In this document: one piece after another, positions 1-9,242 of the stretch | Position numbering within the stretch: position 1 is the first letter of the stretch | How the letters are laid out: every line of letters begins with the position of its first letter | From: Streptomyces tsukubensis | Lineage (GTDB): Bacteria > Actinomycetota > Actinomycetes > Streptomycetales > Streptomycetaceae | DNA: 64,000 nucleotides | Assembly: GCF_003932715.1 (NCBI RefSeq) | Contig: NZ_CP020700.1 | Location: forward strand, 930,001 to 994,000 | Reading direction: 5' to 3' | Made by a program: the position numbers and the translations under genes | Notes under the pieces: generated by a model | What the model was told of the DNA's origin: nothing | The model's database searches: none | What the model saw: only the letters and a program-made list of their open reading frames with translations

Positions 1-1064
1 CCTATACGAAGCCGCTGGCGTTCGCGAGTGGCGAAGTGCGCACCGCCGACCACGTCCTGGTGCGGATCCACACCGACGACGGGCTGACCGGGACCGCCGA
101 GGCCCCGCCCCGTCCCTATACCTACGGCGAGACCCAGGAGTCCATCGTCGCGGTGATCGGCAAGGTGTTCGCCCCGCAGCTGCTGGGCCTCACCGCGCTG
201 GACCGCGAGGCCGTCCACGCCGTACTGGAGCGGACCGTCGGCAATCCGACCGCCAAGGCCGCGCTGGACATGGCGCTGTGGGACATCCTCGGCCAGGCCG
301 CCGGGATGCCGGTGTCCGGGCTGCTCGGCGGCTATACGGACCGGATGCGGGTCGGCCATATGGTCGGCTTCGCACCCGCCGCCGAGATGGTCGCGGAGGC
401 CGAGCGGATCCGGGACACGTACGGCATCACCACCTTCAAGGTGAAGGTCGGGCGGGTGCCCTACGCCCAGGACGTGGCCGCCTGCCGGGCACTGCGCGAG
501 GCCCTCGGCCCCGGTGTCGAGCTGTACATCGACGGCAACCGCGGCTGGACGGCTTCGGACGCGGCGCGCGTCCTCGCGGAGACGGCCGATCTCGGGCTGC
601 TCTTCGCGGAGGAGCTGTGCCCCGCCGACGACGTACTGGGCCGCCGCCGGCTGGTCGCCGGCAGTCCGCTGCCGTTCATCGCCGACGAGAGCGCCACCCG
701 CCCGGCGGAGGTGACCCGTGAGCTGCTGGGCGGCTCCGCCACGGCGATCAGCATCAAAACGGCGCGGACCGGGTTCACCGGCTCGCAGCGGGTGCTGCAC
801 CTCTGCGAGGGCCTGGGCACCGAGGTGGTGATGGGCAATCAGATCGACGGCCAGATCGGCACCCTGTGCTCGGTGGCCTTCGGTGCCGCCCACCGCTCCT
901 CGTCCCGCTACGCGGGCGAACTCTCCAACTTCCTCGACATGGCCGACGACCTCCTCGCCGAGCCGCTCACCATCGAGTCCGGCACGCTGCACGTCCGCGA
1001 GGGCGCCGGGCTCGGCATCGACATCGACCCCGGGAAGCTGGCCCGCTACCGGCAGGACCGCTGA
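1..1064 (+). CDS. catB: Muconate cycloisomerase (partial, 5' end outside window)
   Basis: Converts cis,cis-muconate to (+)-muconolactone in catechol degradation. It belongs to the mandelate racemase/muconate-lactonizing branch of the enolase superfamily. The frame is open to the window edge, with in-frame residues YTKPLAFASGE before the GTG at 36, so the true start lies upstream. The capping domain comes first, then the barrel with the KVKVG motif (Lys-x-Lys catalytic pair, about residues 135-137 counted from position 36), the metal-ligand region IDGNRGW, EELC and the ADESA motif. catA follows after 57 bp, and the catechol-pathway context supports muconate rather than mandelate or dipeptide as substrate. 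A chloromuconate-type substrate cannot be excluded from sequence alone. Confidence 0.9.
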   Translation, partial: YTKPLAFASGEVRTADHVLVRIHTDDGLTGTAEAPPRPYTYGETQESIVAVIGKVFAPQLLGLTALDREAVHAVLERTVGNPTAKAALDMALWDILGQAAGMPVSGLLGGYTDRMRVGHMVGFAPAAEMVAEAERIRDTYGITTFKVKVGRVPYAQDVAACRALREALGPGVELYIDGNRGWTASDAARVLAETADLGLLFAEELCPADDVLGRRRLVAGSPLPFIADESATRPAEVTRELLGGSATAISIKTARTGFTGSQRVLHLCEGLGTEVVMGNQIDGQIGTLCSVAFGAAHRSSSRYAGELSNFLDMADDLLAEPLTIESGTLHVREGAGLGIDIDPGKLARYRQDR

Positions 1065-2000
<936 letters not shown>

Positions 2001-2005
2001 CGGCG

Positions 2006-2290
2006 GTGCTGTTCGCGGTACGGATGGACGTGACGATCCCGCCCGGTCTCGACCCCGGGGTCCGCGCGGATCTGGTGGCCCGGGAGAAGGAGTACTGCCG
2101 GGAGCTCCAGCGGTCGGGCATCTGGGTGCACATCTGGCGCTGCGCCGGGCAGTACGCCAACATCAGCATCTTCGACGCAGCCGACAACGAGGCCCTGCAC
2201 CGGATCCTGTGGGAGCTGCCGCTCTTCCCCTATCTGGACATCGAGATCACCCCGCTGGCACAGCATCCGTCCGATCTGGCGGCGGGCTGA
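2006..2290 (+). CDS. catC: Muconolactone delta-isomerase
   Basis: Isomerises (+)-muconolactone to 3-oxoadipate enol-lactone. The 94-residue protein begins MLFAVRMDV, which matches the family start (MLFxVRMDV), so the GTG at 2006 is preferred over the in-frame GTG at 1997 that overlaps the catA stop as GTGA. The residues SGIWVHIWRCAGQYANISIFDAAD and the ending ALHRILWELPLFPYLDIEITPLAQHPSD are typical of this small ferredoxin-like-fold decameric enzyme. Its stop overlaps the pcaI start as ATGA, so it is translationally coupled. Confidence 0.93.
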   Translation: MLFAVRMDVTIPPGLDPGVRADLVAREKEYCRELQRSGIWVHIWRCAGQYANISIFDAADNEALHRILWELPLFPYLDIEITPLAQHPSDLAAG

Positions 2291-3045
2291 TGGACAAGAC
2301 CGTGGGTTCGGCCGCGGAAGCGGTCGCCGACGTGCCGGACGGTGCGTCACTGGCGGTCGGCGGATTCGGCCTCAGCGGGGTGCCGCAGGCACTGATCTCG
2401 GCCCTGTACGAGCGGGGCACCGGCGGCCTGCACGTGGTCTCCAACAACTGCGGGGCGCTGGACAGCGGACTGGCGGTACTGCTGGCGGCCGGGCGGATCG
2501 CCCGGGTCACCGGCTCCTACATCGGCGCCAACAAGGAGTTCGCCCGGCAGTACCTCGCCGGTGAGCTGGAGGTCGAGCTGATCCCGCAGGGCACCCTCGC
2601 GGAGCGGCTGCGGGCGGGCGGCACCGGAATCCCCGCCTTCTACACCCCCGCCGGGGTCGGCACCCAGATCGCGGACGGCGGGCTGCCCTGGCGGTACGAC
2701 GGCTCCGGCGGGGTGGCCGTGGCCTCGCCCCCGAAGGAGACCCGCACCTTCGACGGCACCGACTACGTCCTGGAGCGCGCCGTCCGCACCGACTTCGCCC
2801 TGGTACGGGCGGCGCGCGGGGACCGTCACGGCAATCTGGTCTTCGCGAAGTCGGCGCGGAACTTCAACCCCCTGGCGGCGATGGCCGGCCGGATCACGGT
2901 CGCCGAGGTCGAGGAGCTGGTGGAGCCCGGCGCCCTGGACCCGGACTCCGTACAGCTGCCCGGGGTCTTCGTCCAGCGGATCGTCGCACTGACCCCCGGT
3001 CAGGCGGCCGACAAAAGGATCGAACGGCGGACGGTGAGCGACTGA
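2290..3045 (+). CDS. pcaI: 3-oxoadipate CoA-transferase, subunit A
   Basis: Alpha subunit of the succinyl-CoA:3-oxoadipate CoA-transferase, which activates 3-oxoadipate for thiolysis. The 251-residue protein has the family I CoA-transferase N-terminus ([16 protein letters not shown]), the glycine-rich [15 protein letters not shown] segment, [12 protein letters not shown] and [14 protein letters not shown]. The start ATG at 2290 overlaps the catC stop, and its own stop overlaps the pcaJ start (TGATG). The symbol catI is also used for this gene in catechol operons. Succinyl-CoA:acetoacetate transferase (scoA) is a close homologue, but the operon settles the substrate. Confidence 0.9.
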   Translation: MDKTVGSAAEAVADVPDGASLAVGGFGLSGVPQALISALYERGTGGLHVVSNNCGALDSGLAVLLAAGRIARVTGSYIGANKEFARQYLAGELEVELIPQGTLAERLRAGGTGIPAFYTPAGVGTQIADGGLPWRYDGSGGVAVASPPKETRTFDGTDYVLERAVRTDFALVRAARGDRHGNLVFAKSARNFNPLAAMAGRITVAEVEELVEPGALDPDSVQLPGVFVQRIVALTPGQAADKRIERRTVSD

Positions 3046-3734
3046 TGGCCTGGACCCGGCCGGAGACGGCCGCACGGGCCGCGCGCGAACTGCGCGACGG
3101 CCAGTACGTCAACCTCGGCATCGGACTGCCGACGCTGATCCCCAACCACCTCCCGGACGGGGTGGAGGTGGTCCTCCAGAGCGAGAACGGCATTCTGGGC
3201 ACCGGCCCCTACCCCGCCCCCGACCAGGTCGACCCCGATCTGATCAACGCCGGGAAGGAGACCGTCACCGTACTGCCGGGGGCGTCCTTCTTCGACTCGT
3301 CCCTGTCGTTCGGGATGATCCGCGGCGGGCACGTCGACGTCGCCGTCCTGGGCGCGATGCAGGTGTCCGCGCGGGGCGACCTCGCCAACTGGGCCGTCCC
3401 CGGCAAGCTGGTCACCGGCATCGGCGGCGCGATGGACCTGGTCCACGGCGCCCGCAGGGTCGTCGTGGTGATGACCCACACCGCCAAGGACGGCTCCCCG
3501 AAGATCCGTGAGCGGTGCACGCTGCCGCTGACCGGACGGGCGTGCGTCGACCGGATCATCACCGATCTCGGGGTCCTGGACATCACCGAGGAGGGGCTGG
3601 TGCTGGTGGAGACCGCGCCCGGGGTGACCGCGGCCGAGGTCGCGGACCGGACGGGCGCGCCGCTGACCCTGGCGGACGGCGGCGGAGCCCGTACCACCGC
3701 GCCGCGCGGCGCGGACGGGGGGCGGGTGCGATGA
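3045..3734 (+). CDS. pcaJ: 3-oxoadipate CoA-transferase, subunit B
   Basis: Beta subunit, which carries the catalytic glutamate that forms the CoA-thioester intermediate. The family motif SENGILG is present at about residues 56-62, with the Glu being the expected nucleophile. Other family segments are [46 protein letters not shown] and [17 protein letters not shown]. The length of 229 residues is slightly above the usual 210-220 because of an Arg/Gly-rich tail. It overlaps pcaI by one base and pcaF by four bases (ATGA). Confidence 0.92.
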   Translation: MAWTRPETAARAARELRDGQYVNLGIGLPTLIPNHLPDGVEVVLQSENGILGTGPYPAPDQVDPDLINAGKETVTVLPGASFFDSSLSFGMIRGGHVDVAVLGAMQVSARGDLANWAVPGKLVTGIGGAMDLVHGARRVVVVMTHTAKDGSPKIRERCTLPLTGRACVDRIITDLGVLDITEEGLVLVETAPGVTAAEVADRTGAPLTLADGGGARTTAPRGADGGRVR

Positions 3735-4936
3735 GGGACGTGTACGTCGTGGACGCCGTCCGCACCCCGGTCGGGAAGTACAACGGCGCGCTCGCCGCCG
3801 TCCGCCCCGACGATCTGGCCGCGCACGTCCTGCGGGAGCTGCTCGCCCGGACGCCCGCTCTCGACCCGGCGCGGATCGACGACGTCGTCCTCGGCAACGC
3901 CAACGGCGCGGGCGAGGAGAACCGCAACGTCGCCCGGATGGCCGTCCTCCTCGCCGGGCTGCCGACGTCCGTCCCGGGCGTCACCGTCAACCGGCTGTGC
4001 GCCTCCGGTCTGGAGGCCGTCGTCCAGGGGGCGCGCGCCATCGCCTGCGGGGACGCGTCCGTGGTCCTGGCGGGCGGGGTCGAGTCCATGACCCGGGCGC
4101 CGTGGGTGCTGCCCAAGAGCGACCGGCCGTTCCCGGCGGGCCACACCGAGCTGCACTCGACCACCCTCGGCTGGCGCATGGTCAATCCGGGCCTCGACCC
4201 GCGGTGGACGGTACCCCTCGGGGAGTCCGCCGAGCTGATTGCCGAGCGGTACGGCATCGGCCGCGCCGAACAGGACGCGTTCGCCCTCGACAGCCACCGC
4301 AAGGCCGCGCGGGCCCGGGCGGCCGGACTGTTCGACGCCGAAATCGTCCCGGTGCCGGTGCCGGGCCGCCGGGGCGAGGGGCGCACCGTGACCGAGGACG
4401 AGTCCGTACGGCCGGACGCCTCCGCCGAGGCCCTGGCCGCGCTCCGGCCGGTGTTCCGGACCGGCGGCGACGGCACGGTCACCGCGGGGAACGCCTCACC
4501 GCTCAACGACGGGGCGGCGGCGCTGCTCCTCACCGACGAGGAGGGTCTGCGGAGCACCGGCCGCGAACCGCTCGCCCGGATCGCCGCCCGCGGTGTCTCC
4601 GGGATCGACCCCGACTACTTCGGGCTCGGCCCGGTCGAGGCCGTCGACCGGGCCCTCGGCCGGGCGGGCCGGACCTTCCCCGATGTGGACGTACTGGAGC
4701 TGAACGAGGCGTTCGCGGCGCAGGTCCTCGGCTGTCTGGCGGCCTGGCCGGAGGCCGATCCGGCGGTGCTCAACCCCCAGGGGGGCGCCGTCGCGCTGGG
4801 CCATCCGCTCGGCGCGTCCGGGGCCCGGCTCGCCGGGACCGTCGCCCATCAGCTCGCCCGCAGGGGCTCCGGCGTCGGGGTCGCGACCCTGTGCGTCGGC
4901 GTCGGCCAGGGGCTGGCACTCGTCCTGGAGCGCTGA
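3731..4936 (+). CDS. pcaF: 3-oxoadipyl-CoA thiolase
   Basis: Thiolase that cleaves 3-oxoadipyl-CoA to succinyl-CoA and acetyl-CoA, the last step of the beta-ketoadipate pathway. The 401-residue protein carries the acylatable Cys in [12 protein letters not shown] (about residue 90), the His of [16 protein letters not shown] and the second catalytic Cys in LCVGVGQG near the C-terminus. The ATG at 3731 overlaps the pcaJ stop. An upstream in-frame extension exists inside pcaJ but lacks thiolase sequence. Other degradative acetyl-CoA acyltransferases are similar, so the name rests on operon context. Confidence 0.9.
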   Translation: MRDVYVVDAVRTPVGKYNGALAAVRPDDLAAHVLRELLARTPALDPARIDDVVLGNANGAGEENRNVARMAVLLAGLPTSVPGVTVNRLCASGLEAVVQGARAIACGDASVVLAGGVESMTRAPWVLPKSDRPFPAGHTELHSTTLGWRMVNPGLDPRWTVPLGESAELIAERYGIGRAEQDAFALDSHRKAARARAAGLFDAEIVPVPVPGRRGEGRTVTEDESVRPDASAEALAALRPVFRTGGDGTVTAGNASPLNDGAAALLLTDEEGLRSTGREPLARIAARGVSGIDPDYFGLGPVEAVDRALGRAGRTFPDVDVLELNEAFAAQVLGCLAAWPEADPAVLNPQGGAVALGHPLGASGARLAGTVAHQLARRGSGVGVATLCVGVGQGLALVLER

Positions 4937-4973
4937 ACCGGGGTCCCGGACCGGTGCCGGGCCGTGGCCCCCG

Positions 4974-4998
4974 TGTGTACGAGAGAACCTCGTCCACA
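4974..4998. promoter_or_regulatory. Inverted repeat between pcaF and pcaD
   Basis: TGTGTACGAG and CTCGTCCACA form 10-bp arms with one mismatch around a 5-base spacer (AGAAC). It lies in the only sizeable gap of the cat/pca operon. It could be an operator, an internal promoter region or a weak RNA hairpin. The sequence does not decide. Confidence 0.3.
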
Positions 4999-5081
4999 GC
5001 CCCGCGGCCGGGCCGGGGGAAGCCGCCGGGCCCACCCCCGTACCGCCGCACCCCCCGTCCCGACCACCCCGCAGGAGCACC

Positions 5082-5924
5082 GTGCTGCACCACCACCTCA
5101 GCGGTCCCGCCGATGCGCCGCCGCTGGTCCTCGGCCCGTCCCTCGGCACCTCCACCGCGGTCTGGGCCGCCGCACTGCCCGAACTGAGCCGCCGGTTCCG
5201 GGTGCTCCGGTACGACCTGCCCGGCCACGGCGGCTCCCCGGCGGGGCTGCTGCCCTCCCCCGAACCCGGCCGGACCACGGTCGCCGACCTCACCGACCTG
5301 GTACTCGACCTCGCCGACCACCACGGCTGGGACCGGTTCCACTACGCGGGGATCTCTCTCGGCGGGGCCGTCGGCGCCCGGCTCGCGGCCCACCGGCCGG
5401 AGCGGATCGCCTCCCTGGCCCTGGTCTGCTCGTCCGCGCACTTCGGACCCCCGGAGCCGTGGCACGAACGCGCCGCACTGGTCCGTACCGAAGGCACCGC
5501 TCCCCTGCTGACGACCGCCCCCGGCCGCTGGTTCGCCTCCCCCGACACCACCGTCACCGCCGGCACCCCCTTCGCCCGGCGGCTGCTGGCCGATCTCGCC
5601 GCGGCCGATCCGACCGGATACGCGGCCTGCTGCGACGCCCTCGCCGGTTACGACCTCCGGTCCGAGCTGCACCGGATCACCGCCCCCGCGCTCGTCGTCG
5701 GCGGCTCCCGGGACACCGCCACCCCGCCCGCACACGCCCGGGAACTCGCCGCGGGCATCGCGAGCAGCCGACTCCTGCTCCTCGACTGCGGCCATCTCGC
5801 GGCCGAACGCCCCCGGGAGCTGGCGGCCGCCCTCCTCCCCCACGCGTCCGTCGAGCCCGCGGCCCGGGACCGGAAGCGGAACCCGGGTTCCGCCGGTGGG
5901 GCGGGCCGTTCTACCCTGCGCTGA
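5082..5924 (+). CDS. pcaD: 3-oxoadipate enol-lactonase
   Basis: Alpha/beta hydrolase that opens 3-oxoadipate enol-lactone to 3-oxoadipate, filling the step between catC and pcaIJ. The 280-residue protein shows the strand and oxyanion segment LVLGPSLGTS, the turn YDLPGHGGSP, the nucleophile elbow GISLGG (Ser about 92), the acid in VGGSRDTATPP and the catalytic His in LLLDCGHLAAE. The GTG start at 5082 has AGGAG upstream and gives MLHHHLSGP. The C-terminus carries a basic tail of about 20 residues beyond the hydrolase fold. It is separated from pcaF by 145 bp, so it may be read from the operon or from an internal promoter. Confidence 0.85.
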   Translation: MLHHHLSGPADAPPLVLGPSLGTSTAVWAAALPELSRRFRVLRYDLPGHGGSPAGLLPSPEPGRTTVADLTDLVLDLADHHGWDRFHYAGISLGGAVGARLAAHRPERIASLALVCSSAHFGPPEPWHERAALVRTEGTAPLLTTAPGRWFASPDTTVTAGTPFARRLLADLAAADPTGYAACCDALAGYDLRSELHRITAPALVVGGSRDTATPPAHARELAAGIASSRLLLLDCGHLAAERPRELAAALLPHASVEPAARDRKRNPGSAGGAGRSTLR

Positions 5925-5956
5925 CGGACGACCGGCACACCCGTTCGGAGGTTGCT

Positions 5957-7576
5957 GTGCCCGCAGGTGACACCACGCTCCGCCCCGAGATCGCCCACTC
6001 CTGGTGGCGCTCCGAGCGGAGCGGACTGACGCCCGCAGCGCCCCAGCCCCGGGTGGAGCCCGACGCCGTGGACCGGCGCGGCAGACTGCGCACGGCCGCC
6101 GGACCGGTCCTGGCCGAGCTGGCCCGGCAGCTCGGCGAGACGGACTTCTGCGTCGTGCTCGCCGACCGGGCGGCACGCATCACGGAACTGTCCGGCGGCG
6201 GCCGCGCCCTCCGCGACCGCCTGGAGTCCCTGGGCGTGGTGTCGGGCGGGGTGTTCCTGGAGGAGACGACCGGCACCAACTCGCTGGCGACCGCGTACGA
6301 GCTGCGCCGGGGCGTCGCCGTCCACGGCGAGGAACACTATCTGGAGCCGTTCAAACGGTTCAGCTGCTACGGCCATCCGATCACCCACCCGGTGACCCGC
6401 CGCCTCGTCGGCGTCCTGGACATCACCTGCCCCAGCGCGGCCGGCTCCCCGCTGCTGGCCCCGCTCGTCGCCCGCGCCGCCCGGGACGTCGAAGAGGGGC
6501 TGCTGCGCACCGAGCGCGCCGCCGAACGCCGCATGCTGGCCGCCTTCCGGGCGGCGACCGCCGGACGGCAGCGGCCGGTCCTGGTGCTGGGCGACGGGGT
6601 GGTGCTGGCCGGCCCGGCGGCCGTGGCGCTCCTCGACCCCGTCGACCATCTGACGCTGCGCGAACTGGCCGCCGGTTCCGGGGGCGGCGAGGGCACGCTG
6701 TCCGCCGTCACGCTCGCATCGGGCCGTACGGTCTCCGTGCGGTGGCGTCCCGTCGAAGGCTCGGACGGTGTCCTCTTCGAGCTCGCGGAGCTTCCGGAGA
6801 CCGGTGCTCCGGCCCGGCGGCCCGGCGCCCCGGTGCCGGGCAGCGCCGTGTACATCGGCGGCGCGCCGGGAACGGGGCGGACCACGGCGGCCCGGGCCCT
6901 GGCGGACGCGGCAGGCGTTGCCGTACGGACCCTGGACGCGTCGGAAGCGCTGGTACGGGGCGACGCCGACTGGCTGGCCCGGCTGGAGCGGGCGGCCGCC
7001 GACCGCCCCGGGCTGCTGCTCGTCGAGGACGCCCATCTGCTCTCCGAGACCTGCGCGGTACGGCTGCACCGGATCATGGCACGGCGCTCGGGACCGTGGA
7101 CGGTCCTGACCGGCGCCCCGCTCGCCGGGCTCACCGGCGCGCACGCGGTCCTGGCCGCCGACTGCCCCGTCCAAGTCGAGCTGCCCGCGCTGCGGGAGCG
7201 CACCGCGGAGCTGCCGGGGCTGGTCAGGACCATGATCGACGGTCTGGGCCTGGGCGGCCGGCTGCACTTCACGCCCGCCGCGCTGGCCGCCCTGGGCGCC
7301 CAGCCGTTCCCCGGTGAGCTGCGGGAACTCCACGCGGTCGTCCGGGACGTCGCGGCCCGGCGGTCCGCGGGCGGGGTCACGGTCCAGGATCTGCCCGAGC
7401 GGTACCGGTTCGGTCCTGGCAGCCCCGCGATGACCCCGCTGGAGCGGGCCGAGCACGAGACGATCACCGCCGCCCTGCTGGACTGCGGCGGCAACAAGCT
7501 GCGGGCCGCGCGGCAGCTGGGCATCAGCCGGACCACCCTCTACAGCCGGATGCGCGCGCTCCGGATCACCGGCTGA
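5957..7576 (+). CDS. GAF-AAA-Fis transcriptional regulator (AcoR-like, degenerate activator core)
   Basis: Predicted cytoplasmic regulator of the cat/pca genes and/or the adjacent aldehyde dehydrogenase. The 539-residue protein has an AcoR-type N-terminus (EIAHSWWRSERSGL), a GAF-like sensor (FCVVLADRAARITELSGGG, then EETTGTNSLATAYELRRGVAVHGEEHYLEPFKRF is family-typical), a reduced AAA core with Walker A-like GAPGTGRTTAAR and Walker B-like LLLVEDAH, and a C-terminal Fis helix-turn-helix (NKLRAARQLGISRTTLYSRM). The GAFTGA loop used to contact sigma-54 is absent, consistent with actinobacteria generally lacking sigma-54. The GTG at 5957 is chosen because GGAGG ends 5 bases before it and the protein then begins at the family start. 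The gene lies 32 bp after pcaD. Confidence 0.82.
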   Translation: MPAGDTTLRPEIAHSWWRSERSGLTPAAPQPRVEPDAVDRRGRLRTAAGPVLAELARQLGETDFCVVLADRAARITELSGGGRALRDRLESLGVVSGGVFLEETTGTNSLATAYELRRGVAVHGEEHYLEPFKRFSCYGHPITHPVTRRLVGVLDITCPSAAGSPLLAPLVARAARDVEEGLLRTERAAERRMLAAFRAATAGRQRPVLVLGDGVVLAGPAAVALLDPVDHLTLRELAAGSGGGEGTLSAVTLASGRTVSVRWRPVEGSDGVLFELAELPETGAPARRPGAPVPGSAVYIGGAPGTGRTTAARALADAAGVAVRTLDASEALVRGDADWLARLERAAADRPGLLLVEDAHLLSETCAVRLHRIMARRSGPWTVLTGAPLAGLTGAHAVLAADCPVQVELPALRERTAELPGLVRTMIDGLGLGGRLHFTPAALAALGAQPFPGELRELHAVVRDVAARRSAGGVTVQDLPERYRFGPGSPAMTPLERAEHETITAALLDCGGNKLRAARQLGISRTTLYSRMRALRITG

Positions 7577-7656
7577 ACGCTCGGCAGGGGCGGACCGGAA
7601 GCGTCCGGACCCACCGGGCCGGGCACCCAGGGGGCCCGAGACAGCCGGGCAGGAAG

Positions 7657-7673
7657 TGTCCAGAAATCGAACA
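7657..7673. promoter_or_regulatory. Imperfect palindrome upstream of the aldehyde dehydrogenase
   Basis: TGTCCAGAAATCGAACA has matching outer arms (TGT-C and G-ACA) around a 7-base centre. It lies 124 bp upstream of the dehydrogenase ATG, just after the regulator gene. It is a plausible binding site for that regulator, but this is inference only. Confidence 0.25.
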
Positions 7674-7796
7674 GTCCCCGCCCCCGCGGCGGCCCTACGG
7701 TGCCGGAACACCCCCTGGCAAAGGAGCCGGGCCGTCGACGCGCACCCCCGTGCCCCCGTCCGGCTCCGCCGGGTCCCACGACCGAGGAGTCCCGCG

Positions 7797-9242
7797 ATGA
7801 ACCTGCGTTACGGCACCTTCTACATCGGCGGCGCATGGGTCGACCCCGCCACGGACCGCACGATCACCCCCGTCGACGCGAGCACGGAGCAGCCGCTCGG
7901 CGAGGTACCGGAGGGCACCGAAGCGGATATCGACCGTGCGGTCGCCGCGGCCCGTACCGCCTTCGACGCCCCGGCGGGCTGGGCGTCCTGGGAGCCCGCC
8001 CGGCGGGCCGAGGCGATGGACCGGCTCGCGGACGCGATCGACCGGCGGGCCGACGAGTTCGTGACCCGGGTCAGCGCCCAGAACGGTATGCCGGTGTCCG
8101 TCGCCCGCCAGTTGGAGACCGGCTATCCGAGCGCGATCCTGCGCTACTACGCGGGGCTGGCCCGCGGTCTGTCGACGGCGGAGATCAGGCCCGGCCTGTT
8201 CGGCGGCGATATCGAGGTCCGGCGGGAACCGGTGGGGGTCGTTGCGGCGATCGTGCCCTGGAACTTCCCCCAGGCCCTGGCCATGTTCAAGATCGCCCCC
8301 GCGCTGGCGACCGGCTGCACGCTGGTCGTGAAGCCGTCCCCGGAGACCGTACTCGACGCCTATCTGCTGGCGGAGGCCGTCGAGGAGGCGGGCCTGCCCG
8401 CGGGAGTGGTCAACATCGTGCCGGGCGGCCGGGACGCCGGGGCTCATCTGGTGGCCCATCCCGCGGTCGACAAGGTGGCCTTCACCGGCTCCACCGCCGC
8501 GGGCCGCGCCATCGCGGAGACCTGCGGCAGGCTGCTGCGCCCGGTCACCCTGGAACTCGGCGGCAAATCGGCGGCGATCGTCCTCGACGACGCCGATCTG
8601 GACCTGGCGGAGATCGGCGAGGGGCTGTTCGGCGCCACGCTCCTCAACAACGGGCAGACCTGTTTCCTCGGCACCCGGATCCTGGCCCCGCGCAGCCGCT
8701 ACGCCGAGGTGGTCGACGCGTTCACCGCGTTCGCCGGATCGCTCACCGTGGGCGCGGCGAGCGACCCGGCGACGCAGATCGGTCCGATGGCCACCGCGCG
8801 GCAGCGCGAGCGGGTGGAGTCGTACATCGCGAAGGGGATCGGTGAGGGCGCCCGGCTGACGACGGGCGGTGGCCGGCCGGAGGGTCTGGAGCGGGGCTGG
8901 TTCGTCCGGCCGACCGTCTTCGCCGACGTCGACAACTCCTCCGCCATCGCCCAGGAGGAGATCTTCGGGCCGGTGCTCTCGATCATCGCGTACGAGGACG
9001 ACGACGACGCCGTCCGGATCGCCGACGACTCCGACTTCGGGCTCGGCGGCACCGTGTGGACCGCCGATCCGGAGCGCGGTGCGGCCGTCGCCCGCCGGGT
9101 CCGTACCGGAACCATCGGCGTCAACCGCTATATACCGGACCCCGCGGCCCCGTTCGGCGGTGTCAAGGCCAGCGGCCTCGGACGCGAGCTGGGCCCCGAG
9201 GGCCTGACGGCGTACCAGCGGTTCCAGACGATCTACCGCTAG
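7797..9242 (+). CDS. Aldehyde dehydrogenase (NAD(P)+-dependent)
   Basis: Oxidises an aldehyde to its carboxylic acid. The 481-residue protein is full length for the ALDH superfamily. It has the cofactor-binding segments PWNFPQALAMFKIAPALATG and VVKPSPETVL, the FTGSTAAGRAI turn, the general-base Glu in LELGGKSAAIV, the nucleophile Cys in NNGQTCFLGTR, the EEIFGPVLSII motif and PFGGVKASGLGRE. The ATG at 7797 has a GAGGAG ribosome site. Its position behind an AcoR-like regulator and a catechol operon suggests an aromatic or side-chain aldehyde substrate, for example feeding benzoate or salicylate to catechol, but the sequence does not identify it. Its TAG stop overlaps the stop of the convergent polyketide synthase gene. 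Confidence 0.92.
   Translation: MNLRYGTFYIGGAWVDPATDRTITPVDASTEQPLGEVPEGTEADIDRAVAAARTAFDAPAGWASWEPARRAEAMDRLADAIDRRADEFVTRVSAQNGMPVSVARQLETGYPSAILRYYAGLARGLSTAEIRPGLFGGDIEVRREPVGVVAAIVPWNFPQALAMFKIAPALATGCTLVVKPSPETVLDAYLLAEAVEEAGLPAGVVNIVPGGRDAGAHLVAHPAVDKVAFTGSTAAGRAIAETCGRLLRPVTLELGGKSAAIVLDDADLDLAEIGEGLFGATLLNNGQTCFLGTRILAPRSRYAEVVDAFTAFAGSLTVGAASDPATQIGPMATARQRERVESYIAKGIGEGARLTTGGGRPEGLERGWFVRPTVFADVDNSSAIAQEEIFGPVLSIIAYEDDDDAVRIADDSDFGLGGTVWTADPERGAAVARRVRTGTIGVNRYIPDPAAPFGGVKASGLGRELGPEGLTAYQRFQTIYR

Noticed and set aside
5648..7711. 687-codon minus-strand open frame antisense to the AcoR-like gene
   Set aside because: GC-frame shadow: Arg/Gly/Pro-rich, no motif, no ribosome site, on the opposite strand of a clear gene.
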